In this document: positions 11,465 to 23,642 of the stretch, one piece after another
How the letters are laid out: each line of letters opens with the position of its first letter
How positions within the stretch are numbered: position 1 is the stretch's first letter
Assembly (NCBI GenBank): GCA_038025085.1
Contig: CM076152.1
Location: forward strand, 40,022,501 to 40,086,500
DNA length: 64,000 nucleotides
Direction of reading: 5' to 3'
Source: Tetragonia tetragonoides
Lineage: Eukaryota; Streptophyta; Magnoliopsida; Caryophyllales; Aizoaceae
Made by a program: the position numbers and the translations under genes
Notes under the pieces: model-generated
What the model was told of the DNA's origin: nothing
Seen by the model: only the letters and a program-made list of their open reading frames with translations
The model's database searches: none

Positions 11465-11665
11465 TGATACGAGAAACCCGCAACCACTACTTTTAAAGTG
11501 TGCTGTAGATAAACCCCGAGTATATACAATAACCTGCAAACCTCATACACTATCCAAGCCTATAAGATAAATATTATAGAGAGACTTAACAAAAAGAGCT
11601 TATGAGATTTGAACCCTTTCAGTTTCAGGGCAATTAACTTCATCAATTACCCTTGTGCGAATAGT
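11465..11665 (-). mobile_element. Degenerate tRNA-derived SINE-like repeat (minus strand)
   Basis: On the minus strand the end reads GGGTAATTGATGAAGTTAAT (A-box-like), then GGGTTCAAATCTCATAAG (B-box-like). The body contains GGATAGTGTATGAGG and GGTTTGCAGGTTATTG. A diverged relative lies at 20345-20540 (GATACCGCAATCATTACTTT, then CTACAAACCACACACTAAGC), so this is a dispersed family. No target duplication was identified. Confidence 0.5.
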
Positions 11666-11963
11666 ACTATTTTGCAAACAAACTCAGTAAATTTTTTTCA
11701 ATGAAAATTAAACTCATAACATTTACCGTAATATCCACTCTCACAATCAATTATACTACTCCATTTAGAACCGTTTTCATTGTTATTGTAAAATAGTGAA
11801 TCCAATATGTTACTCCAGTCGAAAAATAAATAAAATCCCCACCTCCATTCCCCATTCCCCATCAATATTTGCAAAAAGAAAATTAAAAGCAATTTGCTAG
11901 TGGCTAGTGGGTGGTCTCCACCCAAACACAAACCCACACACACCTCCTTGACTCTTTCCTTCT

Positions 11964-11993
11964 CACTCTCTCTCCTCTCTCTCTCTCTCTCTG
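11964..11993 (+). promoter_or_regulatory. (CT)n tract in the putative 5' leader of the GAE gene
   Basis: An interrupted CTCTCTCT run lies about 180-210 bp before the GAE start codon, followed by more pyrimidine-rich sequence to about 12065. Polypyrimidine leaders are common in plant genes. The transcription start was not defined. Confidence 0.5.
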
Positions 11994-12173
11994 TCTCCTT
12001 TATATTCCTCCATCCTCCCTTCTCTTCCCTTCTTCAGGGCTCACCGATTCACATTTCCCCACCCCTCTCTCAATAAAAATTGTGAGCCCTTTTCAAAACA
12101 ATAAAACTCTCTCTCCAAAAAAAATCCACAATTCGATCTTACATTATACACTACTGAGATTCAATATTCATCA

Positions 12174-14683
12174 ATGGCGCCATCACCGCCAGATACAAGC
12201 AAAACAACAAAGCTAGAACGCTACAACAGCTACCTACGGCGCGTGAACAACACCAAACTCTTAGCCGCGTCATCAAAACTCCTATTCAGAGCAACACTCT
12301 TAATCGCACTTGTTCTAATCTTCTTCTTCACCATTAACTACCCTCATCATCAACAAACCGACACTGCTAATAATTCCCAAAATACCCCTATAATACACGG
12401 CACCACGAATTTCATCTCCTCTGCTTTGTATGGGTCAGGGGCAAACTGGGAAAAGCAAGTTCGGCATTCATCTACACCTCGTCGACCTAATGGTTTCTCT
12501 GTCCTAGTCACCGGTGCTGCCGGTTTTGTCGGTACTCATTGCTCTCTTGCTTTGAAAAAAAGAGGTGATGGTGTTTTGGGCCTTGATAATTTTAATAGCT
12601 ACTATGATCCTTCTCTTAAACGGGCCCGCCAAAATCTCCTTTCCAGGTACTATCTTATTTCATTTTATTAAATTTAATTAATTTTAGTCTATAATTTCGA
12701 TAGGTAAACCTCATGCTTGTATATAGAGGTAGTTTCACTCACTTTGGGTCGGCCTTGTTAATTATTATGAGGGAATGATACTTTAGGTAACTTTTTTTTG
12801 TTTTATCTTTGGGGTGTGAATTTATTAGGTAAGTTTGGTAATGTGTCAATAGTAAATAACCACTTTTTTTTATTTCCCCTTATGAATAGATGATTTTTGC
12901 TATCTTTAAGTATTGACATGCTCAAATTTAGGCTTTTATATATCAACCACTTATTCCTGGTCATTAATGGGTTTTGTTTGTTATATATGCAAATGCAAGT
13001 ATCTTTTTTTAATTGTTTTAATTTGGTGGTTGGACCATTTTAGTCGGACTTGCCAGTTATTATTCATTTATTGGATCACAACCCCACTATGAAAGTTGCT
13101 TGATCAAGTTCAAGCCTTTTTTAATTAATAAAGGTTGGTAAGAAGGAGCTATCAATTGCCCCATTGATGAGAAGATTAAGGGATCAGACTGTCTCGAAAA
13201 AACTTGTTTAAGACGGTCTTACATTTACGGATACTGAAGTAGCCAATTACTAAGCCAATAAATGGAGTAGTAAAATGTGACAAAATAAACAAGAGTTCTA
13301 TGTAACATGGTATTGTAGTAAATTTATAGAAATATTACTCAATTTGTATGGTTGTTAGTGTACTGTTAATGATCATATAATAATTGGCTAATAATAATTA
13401 ATTAAATTATGTGATCTAATAATGACAGGCACCAGATCTTCATAGTAGAGGCAGATCTCAATGACACCCCAATGCTAAACAAGCTCTTTGACATCGTCCC
13501 CTTCACCCACGTGCTTCACCTAGCGGCACAGGCGGGTGTCCGCTACGCCATGCAAAACCCTCAATCCTACGTGGCATCCAACATTGCCGGGTTCGTCAAC
13601 CTTCTCGAGGTGGCGAAAGCGGCGGTGCCTCAGCCGGCCATTGTATGGGCTTCGTCGAGCTCGGTTTACGGGCTTAACAAGGATAACCCCTTCTCTGAGA
13701 CTGATAGGACTGATCAGCCCGCTAGTTTGTATGCTGCCACTAAGAAGGCTGGCGAGGAGATCGCTCACACCTATAATCACATCTATGGGCTTTCCCTCAC
13801 GGGCCTTAGGTTTTTCACTGTCTATGGCCCGTGGGGAAGGCCCGACATGGCTTATTTCTTTTTCACCAAAGACATCCTACAGGTATACTTCTTCCCGTTT
13901 CACAATGATTGTTATAGTTGATTTTTATGTCGAAGTTACTTATCATAATTCTGTTCAACCATAAATAATTGAAATAATTTTCTTGACAATTAGTAGCAAC
14001 CAAAATGCATTATGTAGAAGTTGCTTGGCATACTTTTTTGCAAAAATTAAGTTTAATTTAGAAAAAATATTAGTAGTCCACAAAAATTTGTATTCGATTC
14101 GATACAGTAAGAAGTCAACTAAAACAGTGGTCATGAAAGTGTTATTAGCTGTGCAATTGCACCGACATTATTTTCTATACTTTTCAATACTATCTACTTT
14201 TTCTGAAAATTCTGGATTCGCCACTTTCAGGGAAAATCAATAAACATATACAAGACGCAAGATGGGGGCGAGGTGGCGCGTGACTTCACATACATTGACG
14301 ACATCGTAAAAGGGTGTGTCGGGGCGCTAGACACGGCGGAGAAGAGTACCGGTAGCGGGGGTAAGAAGCGAGGCCCGGCCCAACTTAGGGTGTACAACCT
14401 AGGGAACACAAGCCCCGTTGGTGTAGGTAGACTAGTGACTATACTAGAAGGACTGTTGAATGTTAAGGCTAAGAAGCGTGTGATCACAATGCCTAGAAAT
14501 GGGGACGTGCCCTACACGCACGCGAATGTCACGTTGGCTAAGAAAGACTTTGGGTACAAGCCCACAACGGATTTAGCCACTGGGTTAAGAAAGTTCGCAA
14601 AGTGGTATGTTGGGTATTATGGAGTTGAAACGAGGGTAAAAACGGAAGAACAAATTACTCATGCCGAGACAATATCCAGCTAG
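12174..14683 (+). CDS. GAE: UDP-D-glucuronate 4-epimerase
   Basis: Exons 12174-12646, 13429-13882 and 14231-14683 join in frame to a 459-residue protein. It interconverts UDP-glucuronate and UDP-galacturonate, the donor for pectin synthesis, in the Golgi. The N terminus is cytosolic and basic, followed by one membrane anchor at about residues 37-55 (type II topology). A Rossmann short-chain dehydrogenase/reductase domain starts near residue 107. It has the NAD-binding glycine motif TGAAGFVG (114-120), LGLDNFNSYYD, the SSSSVYG loop and the catalytic Y259-AAT-K263. The C-terminal half has GLRFFTVYGPWGRPDMA, FTYIDDIVKG and MPRNGDVPYTHAN, all characteristic of plant GAEs. Length matches the family (about 430-460). 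Exon 1 ends in phase 2 and the split codon gives Arg158. The start is the first ATG after a pyrimidine-rich leader. Which GAE paralogue this is cannot be decided. Confidence 0.95.
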
Positions 14684-15346
14684 GAGCAAGCAAGGAGAGC
14701 CGTAAATTAATCATGATTAATAATTGATCAGATCACCATCATCATGGTCGTCGTCATATGCGTCGGTCGTATACAGTTGTTATTTGATTCACCATCAAGT
14801 CCACTCACATTCACATGGGTACCTTATACCTCTCTTTTTCAGGTTTTTTTTTTTCTTTTTCTAAATTTTATTTTTATTTTTGGAGGGGATGAATCATGTT
14901 GTTATTGTACTATAGATATAGAAAAAAAAAAAAAAAAAGGAATTTTAAGTGTTCATATTATTATTATAGACAGAGATGAAATATTGTGACAGATAAAAAA
15001 AGAAGGAAAAATAGAAAGAGGGGGGTAATAATGTAATTTGTTATTGGGTGCAAAAAAGGAGATAGCCCAGATGATGATATACGTATGAGTAGTATTTTGG
15101 TGGGAAGGAGAAATGATCTGCTGCAAAAGTGGAGCAGATCAATGACCATATTTGGTTCATATATGTCAAAGTCAATTTGGATTTGGATTTGGATTTGTAA
15201 CAGAAATGAAAACAACAATTATCACATCAAAGGATTTTTGTTTCTTCACTCTCATTTTTCCATTTTTGCTTGTTGGGTTTTACTATTATATTATTTGCTC
15301 CTATATTCTTCAATCTTCATACAACCTTTTGCGTTGTCGACTAGTT
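14684..15346. other. 3' flank of GAE, no further gene
   Basis: The stretch is A/T-rich with a long A run (14921-14938) and poly-T. It probably includes the GAE 3' UTR. It also contains ATTTGGATTTGGATTTGG-type short repeats near 15175-15200 but no coding exon. Confidence 0.55.
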
Positions 15347-15635
15347 TTTTTTTTTTTTTGCTAAACCAACAAAAAGAGGGTGTAAGTGAATGGCGACCGA
15401 GGTACCCCCGCTAAATTATGTTCGGACTCTCGTGTTCAATAGCGAACATATCAGATTAGCTGAACAACCAGCGCAAGCACTAGTCCCGTCAATGTAGCAC
15501 CAACAAGGGGCTAGTATAGTTCCTAGAAGCCAGCAGACACAAGGCATGGGGGAAATGGGGATTCGAACCCATGACCTTGCCTTACCAGACCACTTGGGAG
15601 TAAGCTTGGAACCACTAGACCACCACCCTTGTTGG
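15347..15635 (-). mobile_element. Full-length tRNA-derived SINE (family 1, copy A)
   Basis: On the minus strand the element starts ACCAACAAGGGTGGTGGTCT (pol III A box region), has GGGTTCGAATCCCC as B box, and ends in an A tail (T's at 15347-15359). It is flanked by a perfect 18-bp target duplication, TTGCGTTGTCGACTAGTT, at 15329-15346 and 15636-15653. Length is 289 bp, nearly the same as copy B at 38040-38329, to which it is similar along its whole length. The perfect duplication indicates a young insertion. Confidence 0.95.
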
Positions 15636-15653
15636 TTGCGTTGTCGACTAGTT

Positions 15654-17934
15654 AGAGATAAGATTACGTATATTAAACCTTTTCAAACACGGTCTCGACT
15701 GGGTTGTTATATTTCTTCATGCATTCTGTTGTAACTAAAATGAGGGAATAAGTTCATACTCCCTCCGTTTCAAAATGAGATTCCTGTTTGATTATGCACA
15801 TCCGATAATACGGAGAGGATCAGCATGGTTGTTGACCAAATTTGGTTAATATCAAAGTCAATTTATGATCATGAAGTACTCCATTTGTGTAGTATTAGTA
15901 CCATTAGTTCATTGCTTTTTCTCTGGCAGTTTCCATTGGATTGAGTATTTCCTAATTGGTCAAACTGTGTGGTGATGATTGGTATACAATTGGTAGTGCT
16001 CCCTTTTCTGATCTGAGTGAGCTAGCTAGTGGTGGTAAAGGTTGTTACGCCATTACTTATTGTTCATTTTTCACATTGTGGATGTGCTGAATTAAATTCA
16101 TTTTTCCAATTGGGCCAGATCACCGACACTAATAATTGATGTATATACTATGTGGGAGTTTCTTGTTTTTCGGACTCTTTACATCAAATTCATGTAATTG
16201 ATGGCGAAGGTTCGTTTTAGTCAAAATTTGTTGCAATACTGACCATTTCATGTTTAGGGGACTTTGGGCAAAATAATATCTAAGAAAATAAAATTTAAAA
16301 TTAAAATTAAAAAAAAAAAGAAAAAAAGTAGAGGGTTGTGGACAAATAAACAATCTTATGTAAGGACTAAGGTTGTCTAGATGAGAATTTGATTATTGAA
16401 TTACAACATATGCATGTTTTTGTAGGAGTAGATCAACAAATGCATGTTTATGTAAGAGTATGTCAACAAGTGTGTAGACGGTAGAATATGAAGATGTAGT
16501 AAATTAATGGGACTCATGAACGAGTATAAACTTACATATATAAAATATGCATTATTTTTTAGACGACATTCTTATCAATATTTCAGAAATAATTAGAGTT
16601 CTTAGATTGAGAATAGCAAAGCTCAAAAGTATAAATATATAGTGTGATTGATCTAAAAAACTTACCAATAAGTAGAGAGTTCGATTCGGTTCAATTAAGT
16701 TATGTAAGATATTTTTTCTCTTGGATGTTACTATCCATTCAGATAATATGTTGAATAGTTTTTTTTAACTGATAAGAACACTAGTGGGGAGCTGGGTCTA
16801 ATGTAGTCAACCCGTAAAGAAAAGCAAAGAATTGAGGTACACTTTTTACTCACAAGATAAGAGACAGTAGGTATCAAAATCATGAGATGATTGAATCATT
16901 TAAAGAAAAGGACACCAAACAAAAAGTAGCAAATGAATTATGGAAGAAAAAAAAAGGCGGGTTGAGAAGGAAAGGGGGGCAATAAAAGTAAAGCGGTGGA
17001 ATTATTGCTTTTTTGATCAAAGGTTCTCATGACTCATGCCCCCCTAAATCCCATGTTCAGTCTTTGCACTGCCTAGCTGGTCGATCAATTACGAGCATAA
17101 CGTAAAAATGTTCAATTGCAAATTGAGTAACAACAAAATTAACATTAATTCGAGTATCTGACCACAAACTCTTATATATTAAATTGTTTAAAACGCCTCA
17201 AATAAGCATGATGAATACATGAATAATCTACACGTTTTTCTTTCCACTTAACTACTACCTCTCAATAGTCATGATTTGATCTTACAAGTTCTTGTGTTTA
17301 TGGCGATTATTGTTAATTGCTTGCCGCTTCATATTTGTCCAAACAATTGTCCTCCTTATTCTTGTTCTAGTCATATGATGTACTCTATATATTTGGTAAT
17401 CATATCCATCATTAGTGAAATTGGATGTTACCTATCAATGAAAAGAAAATAATCATGTAAGCCGCCTAATTAATTAGCACATTGTTTCTTATTGAGTTAT
17501 GACATGAGCTAATTTATCATATTCACAATATTTATGCTTATTGACAATTTTAAATTTTTGAATAAGTTAGAGTATGTGTTTTTTTTTAATGAACTGCACT
17601 GAATTGAATTGAAACTGAATTAAAACAATTTCCGATTAAATAGAAAAAAAAAACACCCGACACATTCTTATTACCTTAAAGTAACATGACTTGAAGAGTA
17701 ACATATACTCATTCGATTTATTATAGCTGCTTTGAGATCTACAGGGTTCAATTGCTGAGAAAGATAATTACTCTACTACTGGTTGTAGGAGGCTGTATGT
17801 AGCTGTCCACCATTACCAAGATGGAAAACTCTAGCATGCAGATCACGTTTGATTCATTCGAAAAATAGAGAAGGAAGCTCAAGGCGGCGGACAATGCCAA
17901 TAACAATGCAACTAATAATAGCATTACCCCACTG
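15654..17934. other. AT-rich intergenic region with a Stowaway-like end
   Basis: CTCCCTCCGTTTCAAAATGA at 15762, preceded by TA, looks like one terminus of a Stowaway MITE; I could not find its partner. A fragment near 17590 (GAACTGCACTGAATTGAATT) resembles the interior of the MITE family at 7958. No gene was seen. Confidence 0.5.
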
Positions 17935-18092
17935 CCTCTAAAGAGGCTCCCGTCTAGGCAGGTTAAAGGGGGGTCGGTGTACGCAGTCGCAGTCTTACCT
18001 CTGTGAGAGTCTCAGAGAGGCTGTTTCTGTTTGATCCGAGATCCGAAGTGCGACAACCATCAGCAACTTCACAATAAATAAGAAGTGCTGAC
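17935..18092 (+). mobile_element. Au-like SINE (copy 1)
   Basis: The stretch contains GGGGGTCGGTGTACGCAGTC, GTCTTACCTCTGTGAGAG, then AGAGAGGCTGTTTCTGTTTG, the type of 3' domain known from Au-like plant SINEs, followed by AATAAATAAGAAGTGCTGAC. A related copy lies at about 31128-31258 inside an intron. Both ends are approximate and no target duplication was assigned. Confidence 0.6.
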
Positions 18093-18265
18093 AGTTTTAT
18101 GAGCCATTTTGCTTTTAATCCATTATATTCCAAAGCCAAAAAGTAGTGAACCTTTTGACTCTAATGGAAATGGTGGACAACAAAAAGAACAATGCAACTA
18201 ACGTTGTTACAAAATAATTGTATGATCAATCTCCTTAGTATCAGGGTCTGATCCATCCACAACTC

Positions 18266-18865
18266 AATTTTTTTTTTTTTTGAGAGGGGAATAGGAAATT
18301 TTCATTAATAGAAAAGTCATACGGCATCTACAATCAAAATAACCCTAGAATATACTAAATTAACAATAACAACACAATTTTTGTTAACAAGACAATCGAC
18401 AAGGACACCTCGGTGCAACTCCCAACATGCATAGTAACCATGTGCTTCCTTTGATGTATCTTCATCTTTGACGGAAGTAGAGATCTTCACCGCGAGCAAT
18501 GCAATGACTTGCCCACAGAACTCTGTTTGATACCATTGATTGTATGTATATCCGGTCCCCAAAATCATATTGAATCTATAAAATAGAAATCGCACTATAG
18601 GCGAAAAGAGAATCCTACGAAGAGGAAGAAATGAAAAAAAACCAAAGAACTCCACAAAGGGAGAGAAATTTATTCCACCTAGAGCGAAAAAGAGTAGAAA
18701 TTAGAGTCAAACTAGATAAAAAACATCAAATACAGGTCGGAAATTACCTAAATTGGTCCTTCCGGCCTGAAACTATGATGAAAGATGAGAAGAGGTAAAA
18801 GAGAAAAGTTAGGATTTTGAGAGAAGAGAGAAAGGATTAGAAGTGATTATCATAAAGGATTATTT
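18266..18865 (-). mobile_element. Minus-strand retroposon with A tail and 12-bp target duplication
   Basis: A T run (18268-18281) at the left end is the A tail of a minus-strand insert. Flanks CATCCACAACTC (18254-18265) and CATCCACAGCTC (18866-18877) form a target duplication with one mismatch. The 600-bp insert holds a 112-residue open frame on the minus strand (18317-18655) that I do not recognise. The sequence before the tail, ATTAATGAAAATTTCCTATT, resembles plant LINE 3' ends. It may be a truncated LINE, a non-autonomous retroposon or a processed transcript. Confidence 0.65.
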
Positions 18866-18877
18866 CATCCACAGCTC

Positions 18878-21800
18878 TATTTTGGTTTTGCCAATGCAAC
18901 GGTCAACTGCTTTTTTGATCTGCAACTAATAGACTAATGTATATTCAATTCAAATATAAAATCATTGTTCAATTTTGCCTTTCATGTGAGAAATAACATT
19001 ATCTATGAGGTGGTTGACTCACCAACAGAGTGATAAGTATATTAAGGCCGTACATAGCGAGAAGCTCCTTAACGACATCAAAATAAAAATAAAAATAAAT
19101 TAAGAAAAGTTATAGGTTGAACTGAATTTTTAAAATGTGATACTTCTTTCTCTGATCTACTGCAAAAACCACCATTCTTTCTACGACATTCATCTTATAA
19201 TATGACAATTTAGTGATCTTTAGTGGCATTCAAGTTTCAATTTCCAACTACAATTATTAAGTATACAAAAGTACAAATTGGTATGTACTCATAATGTATG
19301 CCAATTAGGAAAAGTCACGATAATTCATTTGTCATTTTCGCTTGATGCCCAATAGTAGGCCAACTCCAAGGCTACATTGAATTGTTTCGCTTTCTCAAAT
19401 GTCACCAAAACAATTTGCAATTGGCAACTCCGGGTAGGTTTAATTTTAACAAATTCTCCATCTCAAATGGATTATTGTTCAACAAATTAGGATTAGTTAT
19501 TTTTACTGCATTATTTCTTCATACATGTGGGCTTAAAACCTTTATTACGTGGATTAATTTTGCCCATACAATAATCACTTATTTCAATACAAATGACTCA
19601 TTTACAAGATTTTTTTTATAAGAAACGTTTATTATTTTGGCAAAATCCTTGCGTTTACACTTTATTACTAATACTTGTAGATATTTCAAGAGGCAAAAGT
19701 CCAAAATGATTAAGGAGTAGGAATATCAATTTCAATTTGATAGGAAAGTACAAATTTAGATGTTGTCACATTAAATTTTTTTGGGATTTCCCAATAAGTA
19801 AGGATTTGTTTTACTCACATGTATAAAAGCAAATTAAATAAAATCAAGTTGTTTTGGTCCCCACTTCCCTTCTCTGCCTTATCCTATACCATAGTGAAGG
19901 ACTTGTGTCCCTTTCATGCTTCTTAATTTTTTATTTTTTTTTGAGATGATAAGCCGATGATTTTGAAATCGTATGTTTTTTTTGGGACCAACTCACATTA
20001 TTAAAATAGGATCACTATTTAAATATGTAGGAAACACTATTAATTATCATATACTGAGAAACGGGTAATTAACAGTGATCCTAATTTTCTATGACACATA
20101 CTAAAATATGAATTGTAATTATTTAAAGAGACTAAAAAAACCCTTCAAAATACATACTCCACTCAATGACTTAAACCATTTGTCAAAAGATGTTTGTAGA
20201 TAAGTGGAGTCTGGAGTGTATGAGTAATTGACATATGACAATTATCCAAAAACAAAGGGAGAGAAAACTGTGCTCTGATGTTGTGAACTAGAAATATGTC
20301 CAAGATGTACCAAACATCACACAGACATGCAAACATTTATATTTTTGATACCGCAATCATTACTTTTAAATTGTAAATTGGATAAATTTTGAGCGTGTGT
20401 ATAATCTACAAACCACACACTAAGCAAGCCAGCACTATAATCTTGGAGACAGACTCAATAAAGTGGCCTACTGGAAATTAAACTTATGACTTTTGCCGAA
20501 AAAATTAAACTCCACGACCAACTCTGTTACCCTTTTCAGGACCGCAAACAATTATATTGATTATTGGTTATTGGCCTTATGATGCGGATTGAGATAGTGA
20601 GGTTCAAAACAGATGCTCAAATGAAGGAACAGGAAGCTAAGAGGGAGGCAAAAGCCCAAGAAAGAGAGAAGCCAAACTTGATGCAGATCTACTAACAATA
20701 AGCCAAGTTTTGTATTACTTCTTGCCAAAAAAAATAAAGAAGCAATAAGCCAAGTTCGACAACCCATGAGGATATGTCAAATGTGGGCCAAAACGCATGG
20801 AAGCTTTGTTGGCTTCTTGCAGTGTATATGTTGGGAATAATTCACAAAAATCTAATACTCTTTGTAGTGGGTTATATTTGACATTAACAAGATTACAAGA
20901 ACCAATGTAGGAATAACAGGATTTGCCAAAAGTTTGGTAATTTTTGCTCTCACCAATAATTTTTAGCTTATTATTATGGTACTTGTTGTTGTTATTGCAA
21001 ATTTTTAATCTATTTCAGATTTTCAGTACATCATTTAGCTAAAATCATGCTACTTTATTAGACATTGATCGGAGGAAATATCTTATGAGTTTTTCTTACT
21101 AACGGATTAGAAGTACATTTTATGTAGGATAGGAATTTATTTTTATAAAATGTTCTTGTGTAAGATCTTTTCATGGTAAAACAGGGAAAAACAATCCTTT
21201 TATTCAAAATGTAACATTTATTTGATATTTTTAGTCGAAAAATAATACTAAGTGTAATGTGGTTTCATGTTAAGACTGTCTTATATAAAATTTTATACTT
21301 ATCAATTTGCTTTTGATAATCCACAGCTTTTGAATATCCTTAGGTACTAGGCAGAACACATCAAGGTATGTTTTTAGTTTTCATGCTGTCATGTTTTTTT
21401 TTTTTTTTTGTCATTTTCACACACACCATGCTATTCCTTCACAGAGTGTCCGACTGTCCCAACAATCTCAGCATTGTTGTTGGACAAAATAATCCCGTGT
21501 ATTATTCACAAAGTGCTAACTTGATCTCTAATTATTTATTAGTATCATTAATTAATGCAGATATTTGTCTACTACTATTGCAATTTGGGAAACTTGTTGC
21601 ATTGTACTAGTATATACATTTTCCCGCTTAGTTTCTTCAATGAGTAGTACTGTTACTGTAGTAGTTTGTCAGTGCTCTTGATCCGTGCTTCTTATATGGT
21701 ACTCATCATAATACTTGTCCTGGAGCCGTTTCTTCAGAGGATCCTAACTCGTCCTCCGCCTCCTCCTATCATAGTATCTGCGAATATTGGAGGAGAGACA

Positions 21801-22034
21801 CGTGATCTTCGCGGAACTGAACTGCCTTGGGGCAGCCACTGTGCAACGAGCCAACGACACACGGTTACCACTGACCAGGTCCAGCCGTGCAGGTTGACTA
21901 GGATCGTCATGCCTTGGCGCAGCAGGCTCTGTAGGTTCTGCTCATTTTCAGTATTTGTTTGATTTTCTACTCCTACGAATAATGCTGTACAAAATCAAGG
22001 CGTAATCTCACCGCTATGTCATTAGACATGAGAC
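18878..22034. other. Intergenic region, mostly AT-rich
   Basis: At 20345-20540 there is a diverged relative of the SINE-like repeat at 11465-11665. The part from about 21730 to 22034 is less AT-rich; on the minus strand it has an open stretch with many Pro/Arg/Asp codons just before a TAG near 21750, but no start or splice structure I can defend. Confidence 0.5.
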
Positions 22035-22304
22035 TCAGCAAGTCTCATCCAGCTTGTAGTGGCTTCCCAGTGGGACCCCATTGGGCTCCATAATACTATT
22101 CAGGGGTAGTCGGCTAGAGAGAGGGAGAATAGGGTGGACGTCATCGTAATCATGATCATGGCGCTGTAGCCTGTGGCTGTTCTTTCCTTGCGTTGATGAA
22201 GATGAACGTTCGGGCCTCTTGGCCATGGAAACAGGGCAGACTTTGGTCATGAGATTTTGACCAAGGGGAGGACATCTCACTGAATTCATTTGTATAGCTT
22301 TCAT
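22035..22304 (-). CDS. Possible small gene encoding an 89-residue protein of unknown function
   Basis: The minus-strand frame starts MKAIQMNSVRC and ends GSHYKLDETC before TGA. Base composition here is clearly richer in G+C than the surrounding DNA. A plausible 5'-leader intron lies immediately upstream: donor GTAAGTTTTCC near 22395 and acceptor TTTTTTCAAG two bases before the ATG. The protein is hydrophilic, with Ser-rich (SSSST) and His/Asp-rich (HDHDYDD) stretches and no domain or membrane segment that I recognise. Against it: the frame is short and could be chance. It lies about 540 bp beyond the 3' end of the glycine-rich RNA-binding gene on the same strand, so it could also be part of an extended transcript. 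Treat as hypothetical. Confidence 0.35.
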   Translation of the reverse strand: MKAIQMNSVRCPPLGQNLMTKVCPVSMAKRPERSSSSTQGKNSHRLQRHDHDYDDVHPILPLSSRLPLNSIMEPNGVPLGSHYKLDETC

Positions 22305-22841
22305 GGCTTGAAAAAAGGGTTGAACCAAGGGAGCTTAAATTCGCAGAGCAGAGCAAGCAAAAGGGAAATGCGCGGAAGCAACAAGGAAAACTTACAGAGA
22401 GGAGAGACAGACGAATGCAATACTTCAATTTTGTGAGTATTGTGACATTTTGAGATTGCTTATTCAAAAGATTTTTATAAGAGAAAATAATCTCTATTTG
22501 TTCGACAGTACAATGTGTTTGGAAACTTGAACAAAATTTTTGCACTGACGTAGTAGCCAATTGCGCTCATTATCAAGGAAGTTGAAGTGGCAGGTACATG
22601 AACAAAATATGATAGCATTTGCCATTTGTATACATGCAGCGGGAGAAACCATACCATATGCTAACACAATCAAAGATGTGCTCAATTCCACAAACCAACA
22701 GGCTTGATCAGTCACAGAACCATCCATATTCATCTAATAGAAGCATGAAAAGAAACAAAACATAGCCTAAACAATCCTTAACAAGTACTCATTTCCTATA
22801 GCCACTTGCTACGAACAATAGAAGCTGTCAAGTCAAGGACA

Positions 22842-23642
22842 TTAGTACTCATCATTGCCTCCATATCCGCCTCTGCCACCACCACCGCCATATCCGCCTC
22901 TGCCACCACCGCCATATCCGCCACCACCACCACTGTAGCCGCCTCTGCCACCAAAGCCACCACCACCGCCAGCAGGTCTCTCGTTAGCATAACTCACACG
23001 AATGCTACGCCCATTCAGCTCCTGAAAATTCAACAATGTCTGAGTTTGCAAAAGCCATTTATGCACAAGAACGTGTTCAAATTCATGGACAGTTGAAGTT
23101 CAATGTCTCACCTGGCCATCCATGGCAGATAGTGCAGAGCTTGCAGATTCAGTGTCAGTGAAGTTAACAAACCCAAACCCCCTGGACCTTCCAGTGTCTC
23201 TGTCAGTTATAACCTTTGCTGTGACAAAACAAATAAATATACTCAGATTTTGAGCCTGCAGTAGTTAATATGCATCCCAAGCATGTGTTCATTAGTACTT
23301 CTTAGAGATTTGGTAGCTACTAGTAGTGAGAATACAAATATAGCACTCACCGTCCATCACTTCACCGAAACCAGAGAAAGCATCTTTCAATGACCCATCA
23401 TCAGTTCCGAACGAAAGACCTGAGAAAAACCAGACATAAAGAAGAAGAAAAGGAAATTACAACACCATTAAATCAGCACCATCATGTATCTCTCAAATGC
23501 ATAAGAGGGTCAAACTAATACCTCCGATAAAGAGTTTTGTAGTGGCGGCGGACATGCAACGAATAGAATTCATCATGGATGAAGGCGAGTTCTGAGAGAT
23601 GCTCTGCCTAAGAATACTGCCAACTCTATTACAGAATGCCAT
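22842..23642 (-). CDS. Glycine-rich RNA-binding protein, probably mitochondrial (GR-RBP2 type)
   Basis: Minus-strand exons 23642-23522, 23419-23351, 23218-23112 and 23021-22842 join in frame to 158 residues. The N-terminal ~33 residues (MAFCNRVGSILRQSISQ, then Ser/Met-rich up to CMSAATT) look like a mitochondrial presequence: Arg present, no acidic residues. One RRM follows, with RNP2 KLFIGG (36-41) and RNP1 RGFGFVNF (76-83). From about residue 116 the tail is GGRGG/GGYGG repeats ending NDEY. This matches plant GRP2/GR-RBP2-like proteins, which bind RNA in mitochondria and have been tied to RNA editing and cold or stress responses. Exon phases are 1, 1 and 0. A further leader intron is likely, because CAG precedes AAGAAATGG. 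The gene seems complete. Confidence 0.93.

Noticed and set aside
15540..15640. tRNA gene, suggested by GGTTCGAATCC and a nearby A box
   Set aside because: The boxes are part of a 289-bp SINE with A tail and target duplication; no acceptor stem or complete cloverleaf can be drawn. The same applies at 5008, 11465 and 38040.
22796..22990. Ala/Val-rich minus frame and Ala/Thr/Ser-rich plus frame over the glycine-rich exon
   Set aside because: Both are out-of-frame readings of the GGN repeats of the glycine-rich RNA-binding protein.
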